Assembly (NCBI GenBank): GCA_963834135.1
Contig: CAWIAN010000009.1
Location: forward strand, 186,001-250,000
Origin: Bog-257 sp963834135
GTDB lineage: Bacteria; Acidobacteriota; Terriglobia; Terriglobales; Acidobacteriaceae
DNA length: 64,000 nt
Direction: 5' to 3'
The notes under the pieces are model-generated. The model saw nothing but the letters and a program-made list of their open reading frames with translations. It searched no databases and was not told where the DNA came from. Within the stretch, counting starts at the first letter, position 1. The number at the start of each line of letters is the position of its first letter. Below, piece by piece: positions 51,217 to 59,702 of this stretch. The position numbers and the translations under genes are program-made.

Positions 51217-52893
51217 ATGGCAACAAGCGCAGCGTCATGGCTGCGCTCGTTTGCCGTTTCGCGCTTTTCCGATTCCCGCTTGCAAAGGCACTTGGTGACC
51301 ACTCGACGATCGTTTCTGAAGCACTGTTCCGCTGTCGCCGGGGGCCTCGTTCTCGGCCGCAATGGCTTTCTCTCAGCCATGCAGCACGCCGCTCCGGCTC
51401 CCGCCAATACTTTGAATGTCAGCACGCTGCCGACGTTTGTAGATTCGCTGCCGCTGCCTTCAGTCGCCAAGCCGTCCGGCATGCGCACGCTCGCTTCTTC
51501 CAAAGCGAAAGTTCCTTACTATCGCTTCGCCGCTCGCCCGATGGAAATGAAAATCCATCGCGATCTTAAGCCGACCAACTTCTGGTCGTTCGGCCCGTCG
51601 GTCCCGGGACCAACGCTGGAGATGCGAAGCAATGAGCCGGTGCTGGTGGAATGGGCGAACGAGCTTCCCCAACATCACTTCCTGCCCATCGACTATCGTC
51701 TGCACGGCGCTGAAGCGAGCAATCCCCAGGTGCGCATCGTCTCGCATTTGCATGGAGCCCGCGTGCCCGCCGACAGCGACGGCTTTCCCGAAGACTGGTT
51801 CGCGCCCGGCGGCTCGCGCCTCTATCGCTATCCCAATCAGCAGGACGCGATGATGCTCTGGTACCACGATCACGCCATGGGCATTAATCGCCTGAATATT
51901 TATGCTGGATTATTTGGCGCAACTTTTATTCGCGACAGCTACGAGGAAAAGCTGAATCTGCCTAGCGGCGCCTACGAAGTGCCGCTGCTGATCTTCGACC
52001 GGATGATTACCCCCGAAGGTCAGCTGTACTATCCCGTCTCTCCCAATCCCAAGGAACCCTGGATCCCCGAGCTTTTTGGCGATGCGATTCTGGTGAACGG
52101 CAAGCTCTTCCCGTACCTCGAAGTGGAGCCGCGCAAATATCGTTTCCGCGTCCTGAACGCCTCCAACGCCCGCTTCTACCATTTCTGGATGAAGAACGGC
52201 CTCACCTTCCAGCAGATCGGTACCGATCAGGGGCTGCTGCCCGCCGCTGTGCCGGTGAAACGTGTGGCGCTGGCGCCGGGCGAGCGCGCCGACGTCATCG
52301 TTGACTTCGGCGATTGCCGCGGCGAACAGATCGTGCTGATGAACGACGCTTTCACGGTCATGCAATTCCGCGTCTCCGCGAATAAGGTGACCGACAACAG
52401 CTCCCTGCCGGCCGAACTGCGATCCGTTCCGAAGATTCCGGAATCCGATGCAGTAAAGACTCGCCTGCTGACCCTGGACGAAATCGACAACCGGGTTGGT
52501 GAACCGGTGCTGATGCTGTTGAACGGAAGTCACTGGCACGATCCCATCAGCGAAAATCCAACGGTCAACACAACCGAGATCTGGAGCTTCGTCAATCCCA
52601 CCGACGACACACATCCCATCCATCTGCACACCGTGCGCTTCCAAATCCTCGACCGCCAGCACTACGAGCCGTGGACCTACCTCACCAAGAAGCAATTTCT
52701 CTTTCTCGGACCGCGCATCCCACCCGAGCCATGGGAGGCAGGCTGGAAAGACACAGTCCGCGCCGACTCCAAAATGGTGACCCGCATCATCGTCCGCTTC
52801 GACTCCTATCCCGGACGCTACGTCTGGCACTGCCACATCCTGGAGCACGAAGACAACGAAATGATGCGCCCCTATGAGATCGTGAAGGCATAG
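51217..52893 (+). CDS. Tat-exported multicopper oxidase, CotA/bilirubin-oxidase-like
   Basis: The 558-residue frame contains a Tat signal (TTRRSFLKHCSAVAGGLVLG) beginning at residue 28; a GTG at 51295 just before it is a possible true start. Copper-binding blocks are complete: VSHLHGARVP, MLWYHDHAMG, THPIHLHTVRF and YVWHCHILEHEDNEMMRPYE, covering the type 1 and trinuclear sites. The domain order and the last motif (Met ligand) resemble CotA and bilirubin oxidases, which oxidise phenols or metals with oxygen. It is probably co-transcribed with the upstream phosphoesterase. Confidence 0.94.
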   Translation: MATSAASWLRSFAVSRFSDSRLQRHLVTTRRSFLKHCSAVAGGLVLGRNGFLSAMQHAAPAPANTLNVSTLPTFVDSLPLPSVAKPSGMRTLASSKAKVPYYRFAARPMEMKIHRDLKPTNFWSFGPSVPGPTLEMRSNEPVLVEWANELPQHHFLPIDYRLHGAEASNPQVRIVSHLHGARVPADSDGFPEDWFAPGGSRLYRYPNQQDAMMLWYHDHAMGINRLNIYAGLFGATFIRDSYEEKLNLPSGAYEVPLLIFDRMITPEGQLYYPVSPNPKEPWIPELFGDAILVNGKLFPYLEVEPRKYRFRVLNASNARFYHFWMKNGLTFQQIGTDQGLLPAAVPVKRVALAPGERADVIVDFGDCRGEQIVLMNDAFTVMQFRVSANKVTDNSSLPAELRSVPKIPESDAVKTRLLTLDEIDNRVGEPVLMLLNGSHWHDPISENPTVNTTEIWSFVNPTDDTHPIHLHTVRFQILDRQHYEPWTYLTKKQFLFLGPRIPPEPWEAGWKDTVRADSKMVTRIIVRFDSYPGRYVWHCHILEHEDNEMMRPYEIVKA

Positions 52894-52996
52894 TGGTGCC
52901 CCACGTTCGCGTCCCGACGTTGGACGCTAACGTGAGTTCCGTCCTCACAGTACTATGGCCGAACGACGCTCTTTGAAGGTGCCCGGCTTCACGGGC

Positions 52997-53126
52997 TGTT
53001 GAAAAACTCGTGTGCGGCGGTATTTTAGGTAGAGCTGGCCTTCAGGCCAACGTCTAGACCGTTTATTGGTCGATTAGAGTCGGCTTCAGCCGACGACACC
53101 AGGTCCGCGTAATGAGTTTTTCAGGG
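52997..53126. repeat. MITE-like element with inverted ends
   Basis: The left end (about 52997-53017, TGAAAAACTCGTGTGCGG) and right end (53105-53126, CCGCGTAATGAGTTTTTCAG) are imperfect inverted repeats around about 90 bp. Inside are two short hairpins, GGCCTTCAGGCC and TCGGCTTCAGCCGA. It is non-coding and sits between the oxidase and aminotransferase genes. No transposase is seen in the window. Confidence 0.6.
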
Positions 53127-53220
53127 GCTCCTCGTGCCGGACCTACCCCTTCTCAGTTCGAGCCGCACCAGCGGCGAAACTCCTGCCTTCTGTACAATGA
53201 CCGAACCACCGACTCGCCAC

Positions 53221-54441
53221 ATGAAAATCGAAGACGCCCGAAACGAATTCCCCGCGCTCCAGCGGCAGGCCTTCCTCGACTCTGCCTGCGTCAGCCTTCC
53301 TCCGCAACGCACCGTCAATAAGCTGCGCGAATTCCTCGACATCGCTGCATTCTGTCCATCGGGCTCGTCCACCCAGCACCACATAGACATGGACACCATG
53401 CGCAACGCGGCGCGTCCACAGATCGCCAAGCTGATCAATGCCGACGAAGATGATATCGCGCTGGTCGAGAGCACCACGCACGGACTCAACCTCGCCGCCA
53501 ATGCGATTTCATTGCGGCGCGGCGACCGCGTCGTCATTTCCGATCTGGAGTTCCTGGAAGTCGCGTTGCCCTGGCTCCAGAAGCGCGATGAAAGCGGCAT
53601 CTCTATCGACGTGCTGCCAAATCGCGAGGGAAAGCTTCTGGTGGAAGATGTCGAGGCCGCCATCACGCCCGACACTCGCATCGTCGCCGTCAGCTCCGTA
53701 CAATGGAACAACGGCTTTCGCTGCGATCTGGATGCCCTATCGCGACTCTGCCGCGACCGCGACGTCTTTCTTGTCGTCGACGCTATCCAGCAGGTCGGGG
53801 CGATTCCTCTCGACGTCAAAAAAACTCCGGTGGATGCCCTCGCCTGCGGTGGACACAAGTGGTTGCTGTCGCCCTTCGGCTGTGGATTCCTCTATCTCAG
53901 CAAAGAATTTCGCGCCAAGGTTAGAGCGCCGCTGGCCGGCTATCTTTCCGTAGCCGACCCTGTGGGCGGCTGGGGCGCGTACTTCGAAACGCCGTCGATT
54001 TCGCCCGTCGGCGACTTCAAGTACGTACACTCGGCGCGGCGCTGGGAGAACGGCGGCACGTCGAATTATCCAGGCGCCATCGGGCTTGCCGAATCGGTCG
54101 GGCTCCTCAACGAAATCGGCATCGATAACGTCGCCGAGTACGTGCTATCGCTCACCGACCACTTGATCGCCGGCCTTCATCAGGCGAACATCCAAGTCGT
54201 AACGCCCGAAGACCGACGCTATCGCTCCGGCATTGTCACCTTCTCTCTTGCGACCGCGGCGCAGAACGCCGCCCTGATCGAATTCCTGCGCGAGCGCAAG
54301 GTGCTGGTCTCGCTGCGCTATACCTCAAACGTCGGCGGCGTGCGCGTCGGGTGTCATTTGTTCAACAACACCGACGATCTCGACCAACTGGTGGAATGCA
54401 CGGCAACGTTCGTGCGGCAGCAGGGAGAGGCGCGGACCTGA
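53221..54441 (+). CDS. Class V aminotransferase / cysteine desulfurase-like PLP enzyme
   Basis: The 406-residue protein is a fold-type I class V aminotransferase. It begins with ARNEFPALQRQAFLDSACVS, has the PLP-phosphate region STTHGLNLAANAI, VVDAIQQVGAIPLDV, and the Schiff-base Lys in ACGGHKWLLSPFGCGFLYL, then VRVGCHLFNNTDDLD at the end. Relatives include cysteine desulfurases and isopenicillin-N epimerase-like enzymes; no active-site Cys loop typical of NifS is obvious, so an aminotransferase or lyase role is more likely. The ATG at 53197 is an alternative start. Its stop overlaps the permease start (TGATG). Confidence 0.88.
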   Translation: MKIEDARNEFPALQRQAFLDSACVSLPPQRTVNKLREFLDIAAFCPSGSSTQHHIDMDTMRNAARPQIAKLINADEDDIALVESTTHGLNLAANAISLRRGDRVVISDLEFLEVALPWLQKRDESGISIDVLPNREGKLLVEDVEAAITPDTRIVAVSSVQWNNGFRCDLDALSRLCRDRDVFLVVDAIQQVGAIPLDVKKTPVDALACGGHKWLLSPFGCGFLYLSKEFRAKVRAPLAGYLSVADPVGGWGAYFETPSISPVGDFKYVHSARRWENGGTSNYPGAIGLAESVGLLNEIGIDNVAEYVLSLTDHLIAGLHQANIQVVTPEDRRYRSGIVTFSLATAAQNAALIEFLRERKVLVSLRYTSNVGGVRVGCHLFNNTDDLDQLVECTATFVRQQGEART

Positions 54442-55856
54442 TGGCTGCCGATCCTGTTCCCATAGCGACTCCCGAGCGCCGCGCCGAAGCTGTCGCCAAC
54501 GAGCACGGCCTCGCACGCAAGCTCACCGAGCGGCAGATGGGCATGATCGCGCTCGGCGGCGCCATCGGCACCGGACTTTTTCTCGGCAGCGCTCTCGCCG
54601 TGCGCACTGCCGGGCCGGCCGTCATTCTCAGCTACATCTTCACTTCGCTCATCGCGCTGCTGCTGATGTACTGCCTCTCGGAGATGGCAGTCGCGCATCC
54701 CACCGCCGGCTCGTTCGGCGTGTATGCCGATCTCTACGTATCGCCCTGGGCGGGCTTCGTCGTGCGCTATACCTACTGGGCGGCGCAGTCGATCGCACTC
54801 GGCGGAGAAGCAGTAGCGGCGGCCATCTACACGCAGTGGTGGTTTCCCAGCACACCAGTTTGGGCCTGGGTGGTGGTCTACTCCGTGCTGCTGATCTTGG
54901 TGAATGCCACCAGCGTCGGCGCCTTCGGCACCTTCGAATACTGGTTCTCGACGATCAAAGTGACCGCCATCGGCGTCTTCATTGTACTGGGCACGGGAGT
55001 TCTGCTCGGCATCCATCAGCGCCAGCCGATCGGGCTCGCGAACTTTTACACCCACGGCGGTTTCCTGCCGCACGGCTGGCTCGGCGTCTGGATGGCGCTC
55101 GCTTTCGTCATCTTCAGCTTCATCGGAACGGAGATCGTCGCCGTCACCGCCGGCGAAGCGTTTGACCCCGAGCGTTCCGTGCCCCGCGCCATGCGCACCA
55201 TGCTGCTGCGGCTGGTCATCTTCTACGTCGGCGCCATCACCGTGCTGGTCGGCGTGATTCCATGGACGGAAATTCAGCCCGGACAGAGCATCACCGTCAG
55301 CCCGTTCGTCCGCGTCTTCGACGTGATGCATGTGCCTATCGCCGCACAGATCGTAAACTTCGTCGTCCTGACGGCAGCGCTCTCCGGCATGAACTGCTGC
55401 CTGTACCTGGCGACCCGCATGATCTTCTCGCTGGCTCGCGGAGGCTACGCGCCCGCGGCTCTCGGAGGCGTCTCGCGCCACGGCGCGCCGATCCCAGCGT
55501 TGATGGTGTCGGCCTTCGGCCTGGCGATCGCCACCGTGGTCGCCATTCTCTTCCCGCGCTCCGCCTACGTCTACATGTTTGGCATTGCGCTCTTCGGCGG
55601 ATTGTTTGTCTGGCTGATGATCTTCATCACCCACCTGTTCTTCCGCCGCAAGTGGGAGGCGCAAGGCGGCCGCACGCTGCCGGTGAGAATGCCGTTCTTC
55701 CCCGTAACTACGATCATCGGCGCGCTGGCGGTGCTGGCCATCATTATCTCGACCTGGTGGGTGGACGGCATGAGGCCCACGATGGAGTCAGGCATTCCCT
55801 GGCTGATCGTACTGAGCCTGCTGTATGCAGTGTCGCGAAGGCGTGAAAGTAATTAG
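54441..55856 (+). CDS. APC-family amino-acid permease
   Basis: The 471-residue inner-membrane protein has twelve hydrophobic segments. The N-terminal signature ARKLTERQMGMIALGGAIGTGLFLGSA is characteristic of the amino-acid transporter (AAT/GabP-LysP) group, and FSFIGTEIVAVTAGEAFDPERSVPRAM is the second conserved block. It imports an amino acid with protons. The ATG at 54441 shares a base with the stop of the PLP-enzyme gene, so the two are coupled and the transported amino acid is probably the enzyme's substrate. Confidence 0.93.
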   Translation: MAADPVPIATPERRAEAVANEHGLARKLTERQMGMIALGGAIGTGLFLGSALAVRTAGPAVILSYIFTSLIALLLMYCLSEMAVAHPTAGSFGVYADLYVSPWAGFVVRYTYWAAQSIALGGEAVAAAIYTQWWFPSTPVWAWVVVYSVLLILVNATSVGAFGTFEYWFSTIKVTAIGVFIVLGTGVLLGIHQRQPIGLANFYTHGGFLPHGWLGVWMALAFVIFSFIGTEIVAVTAGEAFDPERSVPRAMRTMLLRLVIFYVGAITVLVGVIPWTEIQPGQSITVSPFVRVFDVMHVPIAAQIVNFVVLTAALSGMNCCLYLATRMIFSLARGGYAPAALGGVSRHGAPIPALMVSAFGLAIATVVAILFPRSAYVYMFGIALFGGLFVWLMIFITHLFFRRKWEAQGGRTLPVRMPFFPVTTIIGALAVLAIIISTWWVDGMRPTMESGIPWLIVLSLLYAVSRRRESN

Positions 55857-55940
55857 TAATGAGTGATTAGTAATTGGTGATTAGCAATCGGCGACTACTG
55901 CTGGCTACTGACGATTGCCTACTGACGACTGGCCACTGAC
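55857..55940. repeat. Tandem degenerate TAGTAATNNG / ACTGACGA repeats
   Basis: Units such as TTAGTAATGAG, TTAGTAATTGG, TGATTAGCAAT, CTACTGACGA, CTGGCCACTGAC follow each other with little other sequence. It is the longest stretch of this dispersed repeat type in the window. Confidence 0.65.
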
Positions 55941-55945
55941 TTGGT

Positions 55946-56077
55946 TGTCATCCCGACCGGAGGTGGGCCGTCGTTGCCCGCTGGAGTGGAGGGACCTGCT
56001 GTTCGCTGCCGTGGAAGGATCCCGCCGCACAGCAATAGCAGACCCCTATTCGGGCTGAAGCCCTCGTCGTGGTGACA
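55946..56077. repeat. Intergenic hairpin repeat, full-length copy
   Basis: It begins TGTCATCCCGACCGGAGG and ends GAAGCCCTCGTCGTGGTGACA, with the same inverted ends as the element at 928. The internal stem (55963-55968 with 55976-55981, one G-U) encloses a 7-nt loop CGTCGTT. Together with the preceding repeats it fills the 331-bp gap before the DUF885 gene. Confidence 0.75.
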
Positions 56078-56187
56078 ATCATTGGAAGAAAATCCCTTTG
56101 CCGATCCTCCGTTCGGCGCATTTGACCTGCTTCCCTCTCTCCAAGGTTTATACTTCGCGGTTGCCACTTCTTCTCCCGCGAGGCGCC

Positions 56188-58011
56188 ATGAAACACCTCA
56201 CTCGTGTACTTTTCTTTCTCTCACTCGCATCTGTCGTGGTAATAGCGCAGAACATGAAACCCAACGCCCAAGCCAACGCCAAGTTCGCGCAGATGACCGA
56301 CGCGTTCGTGAAGGACTCGCTGGCGCTGTCGCCGGTCAGTGCTTCGCAAGCCGGCTATCACAAGCACACCGATCCTGCGACGGGCAAGACGATCGACCTT
56401 GACGCGCAACTCGACGACGTCAGCGCCGCCGGTGTCGCCGCGCAGGAAAAGTTTTACAGCGAGTGGCGAAAGCGCTTCCAGACGGAGACGCCCATCGATG
56501 CGCTGAACCCGCAGGATGCCGCCGACTTTCGCCTCATCGATGACCAGATCGGCTTGAATCTGCTGGAGTACAACACCATCCAGAATTACAAGCACAACCC
56601 CACGGCCTACGTTGAACTGCTGGGCAGCGGCCTGTTCCTTCCGCTGACGCAGGAATACGCCTCGAAGGAGGTGCGCGTCGGCGACGTGATCTCGCGCATC
56701 AGTCAGATCCCCCGCTTCCTCGACCAGGCCAAGTCGCAGCTCAGCGACGCCGATCCTATCTTCATCTCAACCGCCATCGATGAGAACGAGGGCAACATCA
56801 ACCTGGTGGACAGCGTTGCCGCCGATATTCCGGCGGGCTCTCCGTTGAAAGCGCAGTACGACAAAGCCGCGCCGACGGCCAAGCAGGCACTCAACGACTT
56901 CAACGCCTGGATGAAGGACGACCTCGCCAAGAAGCCTACCAATGGCCGCACCTGGCGCTTGGGCGAGAGAGATTACGCAGCGAAATTTCATCTGGTGATG
57001 GAAACCTCGATCGAACCAACCCAGTTGCTGGCCGACGCCGAGACCGAGGTAAAAACCGTACGCGCGGAGATGTTGAACATTGCCCTGCCGCTCTACAAGC
57101 AAATGTTTCCCGGCCAGGACGATTACGCCACTCTTCCGCAGCAGGAGCGTGAAAACAAGATCATCAGCGCGGTGTTGAACAAGATCGGCGACGAGCATCC
57201 GCAGCGCGATCAGCTCATCCAGGCCGTCAAAGCGGACGTGGCCGGCATCCGGCAGTTCATCATCGACAAGAAAATTGTTACGCTCAGCAATCGCGACAAC
57301 CTGAAGGTCATCCCCACGCCGGAGTTCGAGCGCGGCATCTACTCCGTCGCCGGCTTCCACGGTGCTCCGCCTCTCGAGCCCACTGCCGAGGCGCAGTACT
57401 GGGTGACCCCAATCGATCCCAAGATGCCCGAGGCGAAAGCCGAGAGCAAGCTGCGCGAGTACAACAACTACACGCTGAAGTGGCTGACGATTCACGAAGC
57501 TCTGCCCGGCCACTACGTCCAGGGCGAGCACGCCGACGACGTGCAGCCTCCCACGCGGCGCGTGCTGCGCAATCTCTTCGGCAATGGAGCCTACGTCGAG
57601 GGCTGGGCTGAGTACGGCGCCGACGTGATGACGCAGGAAGGCTATCTCGACTTCAATCCGAAGTTTCACCTGGTGCGGCAAAAGGTGTGGCTCCGCGCAG
57701 TCGCCAACACCATCCTCGACATCCGCTTGCAGACGATGAACATGACCGATCAGCAGGCGCTCGACCTGATGACGAAAGAATGCTTCCAGACCGAGGCGGA
57801 AGCCGAAGGCAAGCTCGTGCGCGCCAAGCTGAGCTCAACGCAGCTTCCAACATACTTTGTCGGGACGCAACAGTGGTGGGCGTTGCGCAAGAAGTATCAA
57901 GCAGCCAAGGGCAACAGCTTCACACTGGAAGAGTTCCACGACCGCGCCCTGGACCAGGGACCGCTGCCGATCGAATATCTGGAGAAGATCATTCTGCCGA
58001 GCAGTAAGTAG
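56188..58011 (+). CDS. Secreted DUF885 family protein, putative metallopeptidase
   Basis: From the ATG at 56188 the protein has 607 residues and a signal peptide (KHLTRVLFFLSLASVVVIAQ). It matches the DUF885 family, helical proteins related to zinc carboxypeptidases. Key blocks are LTIHEALPGHYVQGEH (candidate zinc His/Glu), AYVEGWAEYGADVM (second Glu) and FQTEAEAEGKLVRAKLSSTQLPTYFVG. The upstream 30 codons of the frame lie in the 5' region and are rejected. Likely hydrolyses peptides in the periplasm, which is inference from the family. Confidence 0.92.
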   Translation: MKHLTRVLFFLSLASVVVIAQNMKPNAQANAKFAQMTDAFVKDSLALSPVSASQAGYHKHTDPATGKTIDLDAQLDDVSAAGVAAQEKFYSEWRKRFQTETPIDALNPQDAADFRLIDDQIGLNLLEYNTIQNYKHNPTAYVELLGSGLFLPLTQEYASKEVRVGDVISRISQIPRFLDQAKSQLSDADPIFISTAIDENEGNINLVDSVAADIPAGSPLKAQYDKAAPTAKQALNDFNAWMKDDLAKKPTNGRTWRLGERDYAAKFHLVMETSIEPTQLLADAETEVKTVRAEMLNIALPLYKQMFPGQDDYATLPQQERENKIISAVLNKIGDEHPQRDQLIQAVKADVAGIRQFIIDKKIVTLSNRDNLKVIPTPEFERGIYSVAGFHGAPPLEPTAEAQYWVTPIDPKMPEAKAESKLREYNNYTLKWLTIHEALPGHYVQGEHADDVQPPTRRVLRNLFGNGAYVEGWAEYGADVMTQEGYLDFNPKFHLVRQKVWLRAVANTILDIRLQTMNMTDQQALDLMTKECFQTEAEAEGKLVRAKLSSTQLPTYFVGTQQWWALRKKYQAAKGNSFTLEEFHDRALDQGPLPIEYLEKIILPSSK

Positions 58012-58187
58012 CGATCGCTGATTGCCTACTGGCCGCTGGCCACTGCTTTGTGAACTTTTGTAAAACTTGTGCAATTCGTCCCAATACGTCGAACTTTTCT
58101 TACGCGTGCGCGTCTATAGCTGTAACCCAAATCCAAGGTGGGCGCCAACCCCAACAAGCTGTAACCGGCGCCCACCGCTGTTCCTTC

Positions 58188-59607
58188 CTACTGCGTTGCG
58201 TACAGAGCGATGATCCGCTCGATCGCCCGACTGCACACCGCACAGAATCTGTCATATCGAGTGAACATGATGCAGTTTTCCTGCGGCCGGTAATATCCCT
58301 TCGCTTCATAGTTTGCGCCCTCGAAAGCACCCACCCGGTCTGAGTACTGGTCCGTACTCAGCAGCTGGTCTTCGTGCTTCTTCTCCTTTTCGAAGAGCGC
58401 GTTCATCTCTGCTTCAGAACGGTTCTCCTTGCGGATTTGCCGCCTCTCAGCTTGGATGTCCTTCTCGTAGGCTTCGAAATCGGCCTTCTTCCACGGTGTC
58501 GGAATTGGCGTGCCGGCGGTCACCAGGTCCTTCCACTTCAGCATCGCCGGATCGAGCAGCGCAGTCACATTCGGCTCCCACGGCTCAATACGCTTTTCCG
58601 GCGATCCGACCGCGACATCCGAGGTGTAGTACTCGTCGGCCAGTCCGGCGAATTCGTGCCCGAACTCGTGCACAAACACATACGGCATCCACTCGCTGTC
58701 GGCTGCGACAGTCGCGTACAGGTTGTAAATTCCGCCGCCGCCATATGTCTTCGAATTCGTCAGGATCTCGATGAACTCATACGGCGCATACGAGGCGATA
58801 TCCCGCAGCGCCTTATTGTCCGTCGTCATGATGTAACGTTCGCTGTCGAAGGTGTCGTACGAGGTGCCCAGCGGCGAATGAAGATAGACGCCGGTCGAAG
58901 GGCGCGAGATACCCGGAAGAACGAGCTACCGGGCACAGTCCCCAGACGTTGAAGTCTTTGCGATGCTCCTTGAAGGGCGAGCGCGAGAATAAAATCTCGG
59001 TCGCGCGCTTCGCATCGTCTTCGAACTTGCTGCGTTCCGATGCCGTATAGCCGTCGCCCAGGATCAGCAGATTCACCTTCGTCTCGGGCTCGCCGTTGTT
59101 CTGGATGGTCAAGAGCGGGCCGGGCGATGGGGGATTCACGGTGTCGATAAACTTATCGCGGGGATTGATGGTGGTGGTCCACACTTCGTGGAAGTCGACG
59201 TCCTTACCTTCGCGACGCTCCTTCAGCACGATCTTCACCGGCTTGTCGGGCCGAGGAAAGCGCAGCGATTCGGAGAAAGTCCGATTCAGCGTCTTGGCTT
59301 CGTCGGTATCCGCCCACTCGCTGAAGAGCGACCCGAAGCCGCGCGAGTACAGCAGCTTTCCGCTGTCCAGATCATGGACCTCGAAGAGGTAATTGCCCAG
59401 GTTGGTGTCGTCGAGTGTCTTCGACATGTTGCCCGGCCAGGGCAGCGGCTCGATGACCACGCGATCGAAGCTCCACATCTCCTGCGTGGCATTGCCGGTG
59501 TGATAGTAGTCCAGGCGCATGGTGGCGGGATTGACGGCGAAGCAAGCGGTGGCCAGCAAGAGTACAAAGAGGAAAAGCGATGACAGCGTTCGTAGGCGAA
59601 TCGTCAT
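58188..59607 (-). pseudogene. Secreted M64 (IgA peptidase-like) metallopeptidase, frameshifted
   Basis: The N-terminal part from the ATG at 59607 has a signal peptide (SSLFLFVLLLATACFAV), a beta domain (ATMRLDYYHTGNATQEMWSF) and the start of the M64 domain (VNLLILGDGYTASERSKFED, FNVWGLCPVARSSG). At 58912-58914 (CCC on the plus strand) the frame must shift by one base; it then continues with DKFDS-like YIMTTDNKALRDIA and the zinc motif HEFGHEFAGLADEYY, ending at 58188 with an ICxMFTR/CxxC-like cysteine region. The restored protein would have about 472 residues. The zinc site lies after the break, so the upstream fragment alone would be inactive. Confidence 0.85.
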
Positions 59608-59702
59608 GGATTTATGCGACCTCGATAACAAGACTTTGCGGCGAACCAATTCTAATCGCATTGTCTACGGCCTGATTCGGCCGACCAGTTACACTGGGAC
59701 AG

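Noticed and set aside
54354..55664. 436-codon minus-strand frame opposite the amino-acid permease
   Set aside because: Rich in His, Asp, Arg and Gln with no hydrophobic or domain pattern, as expected for the shadow of a membrane protein.
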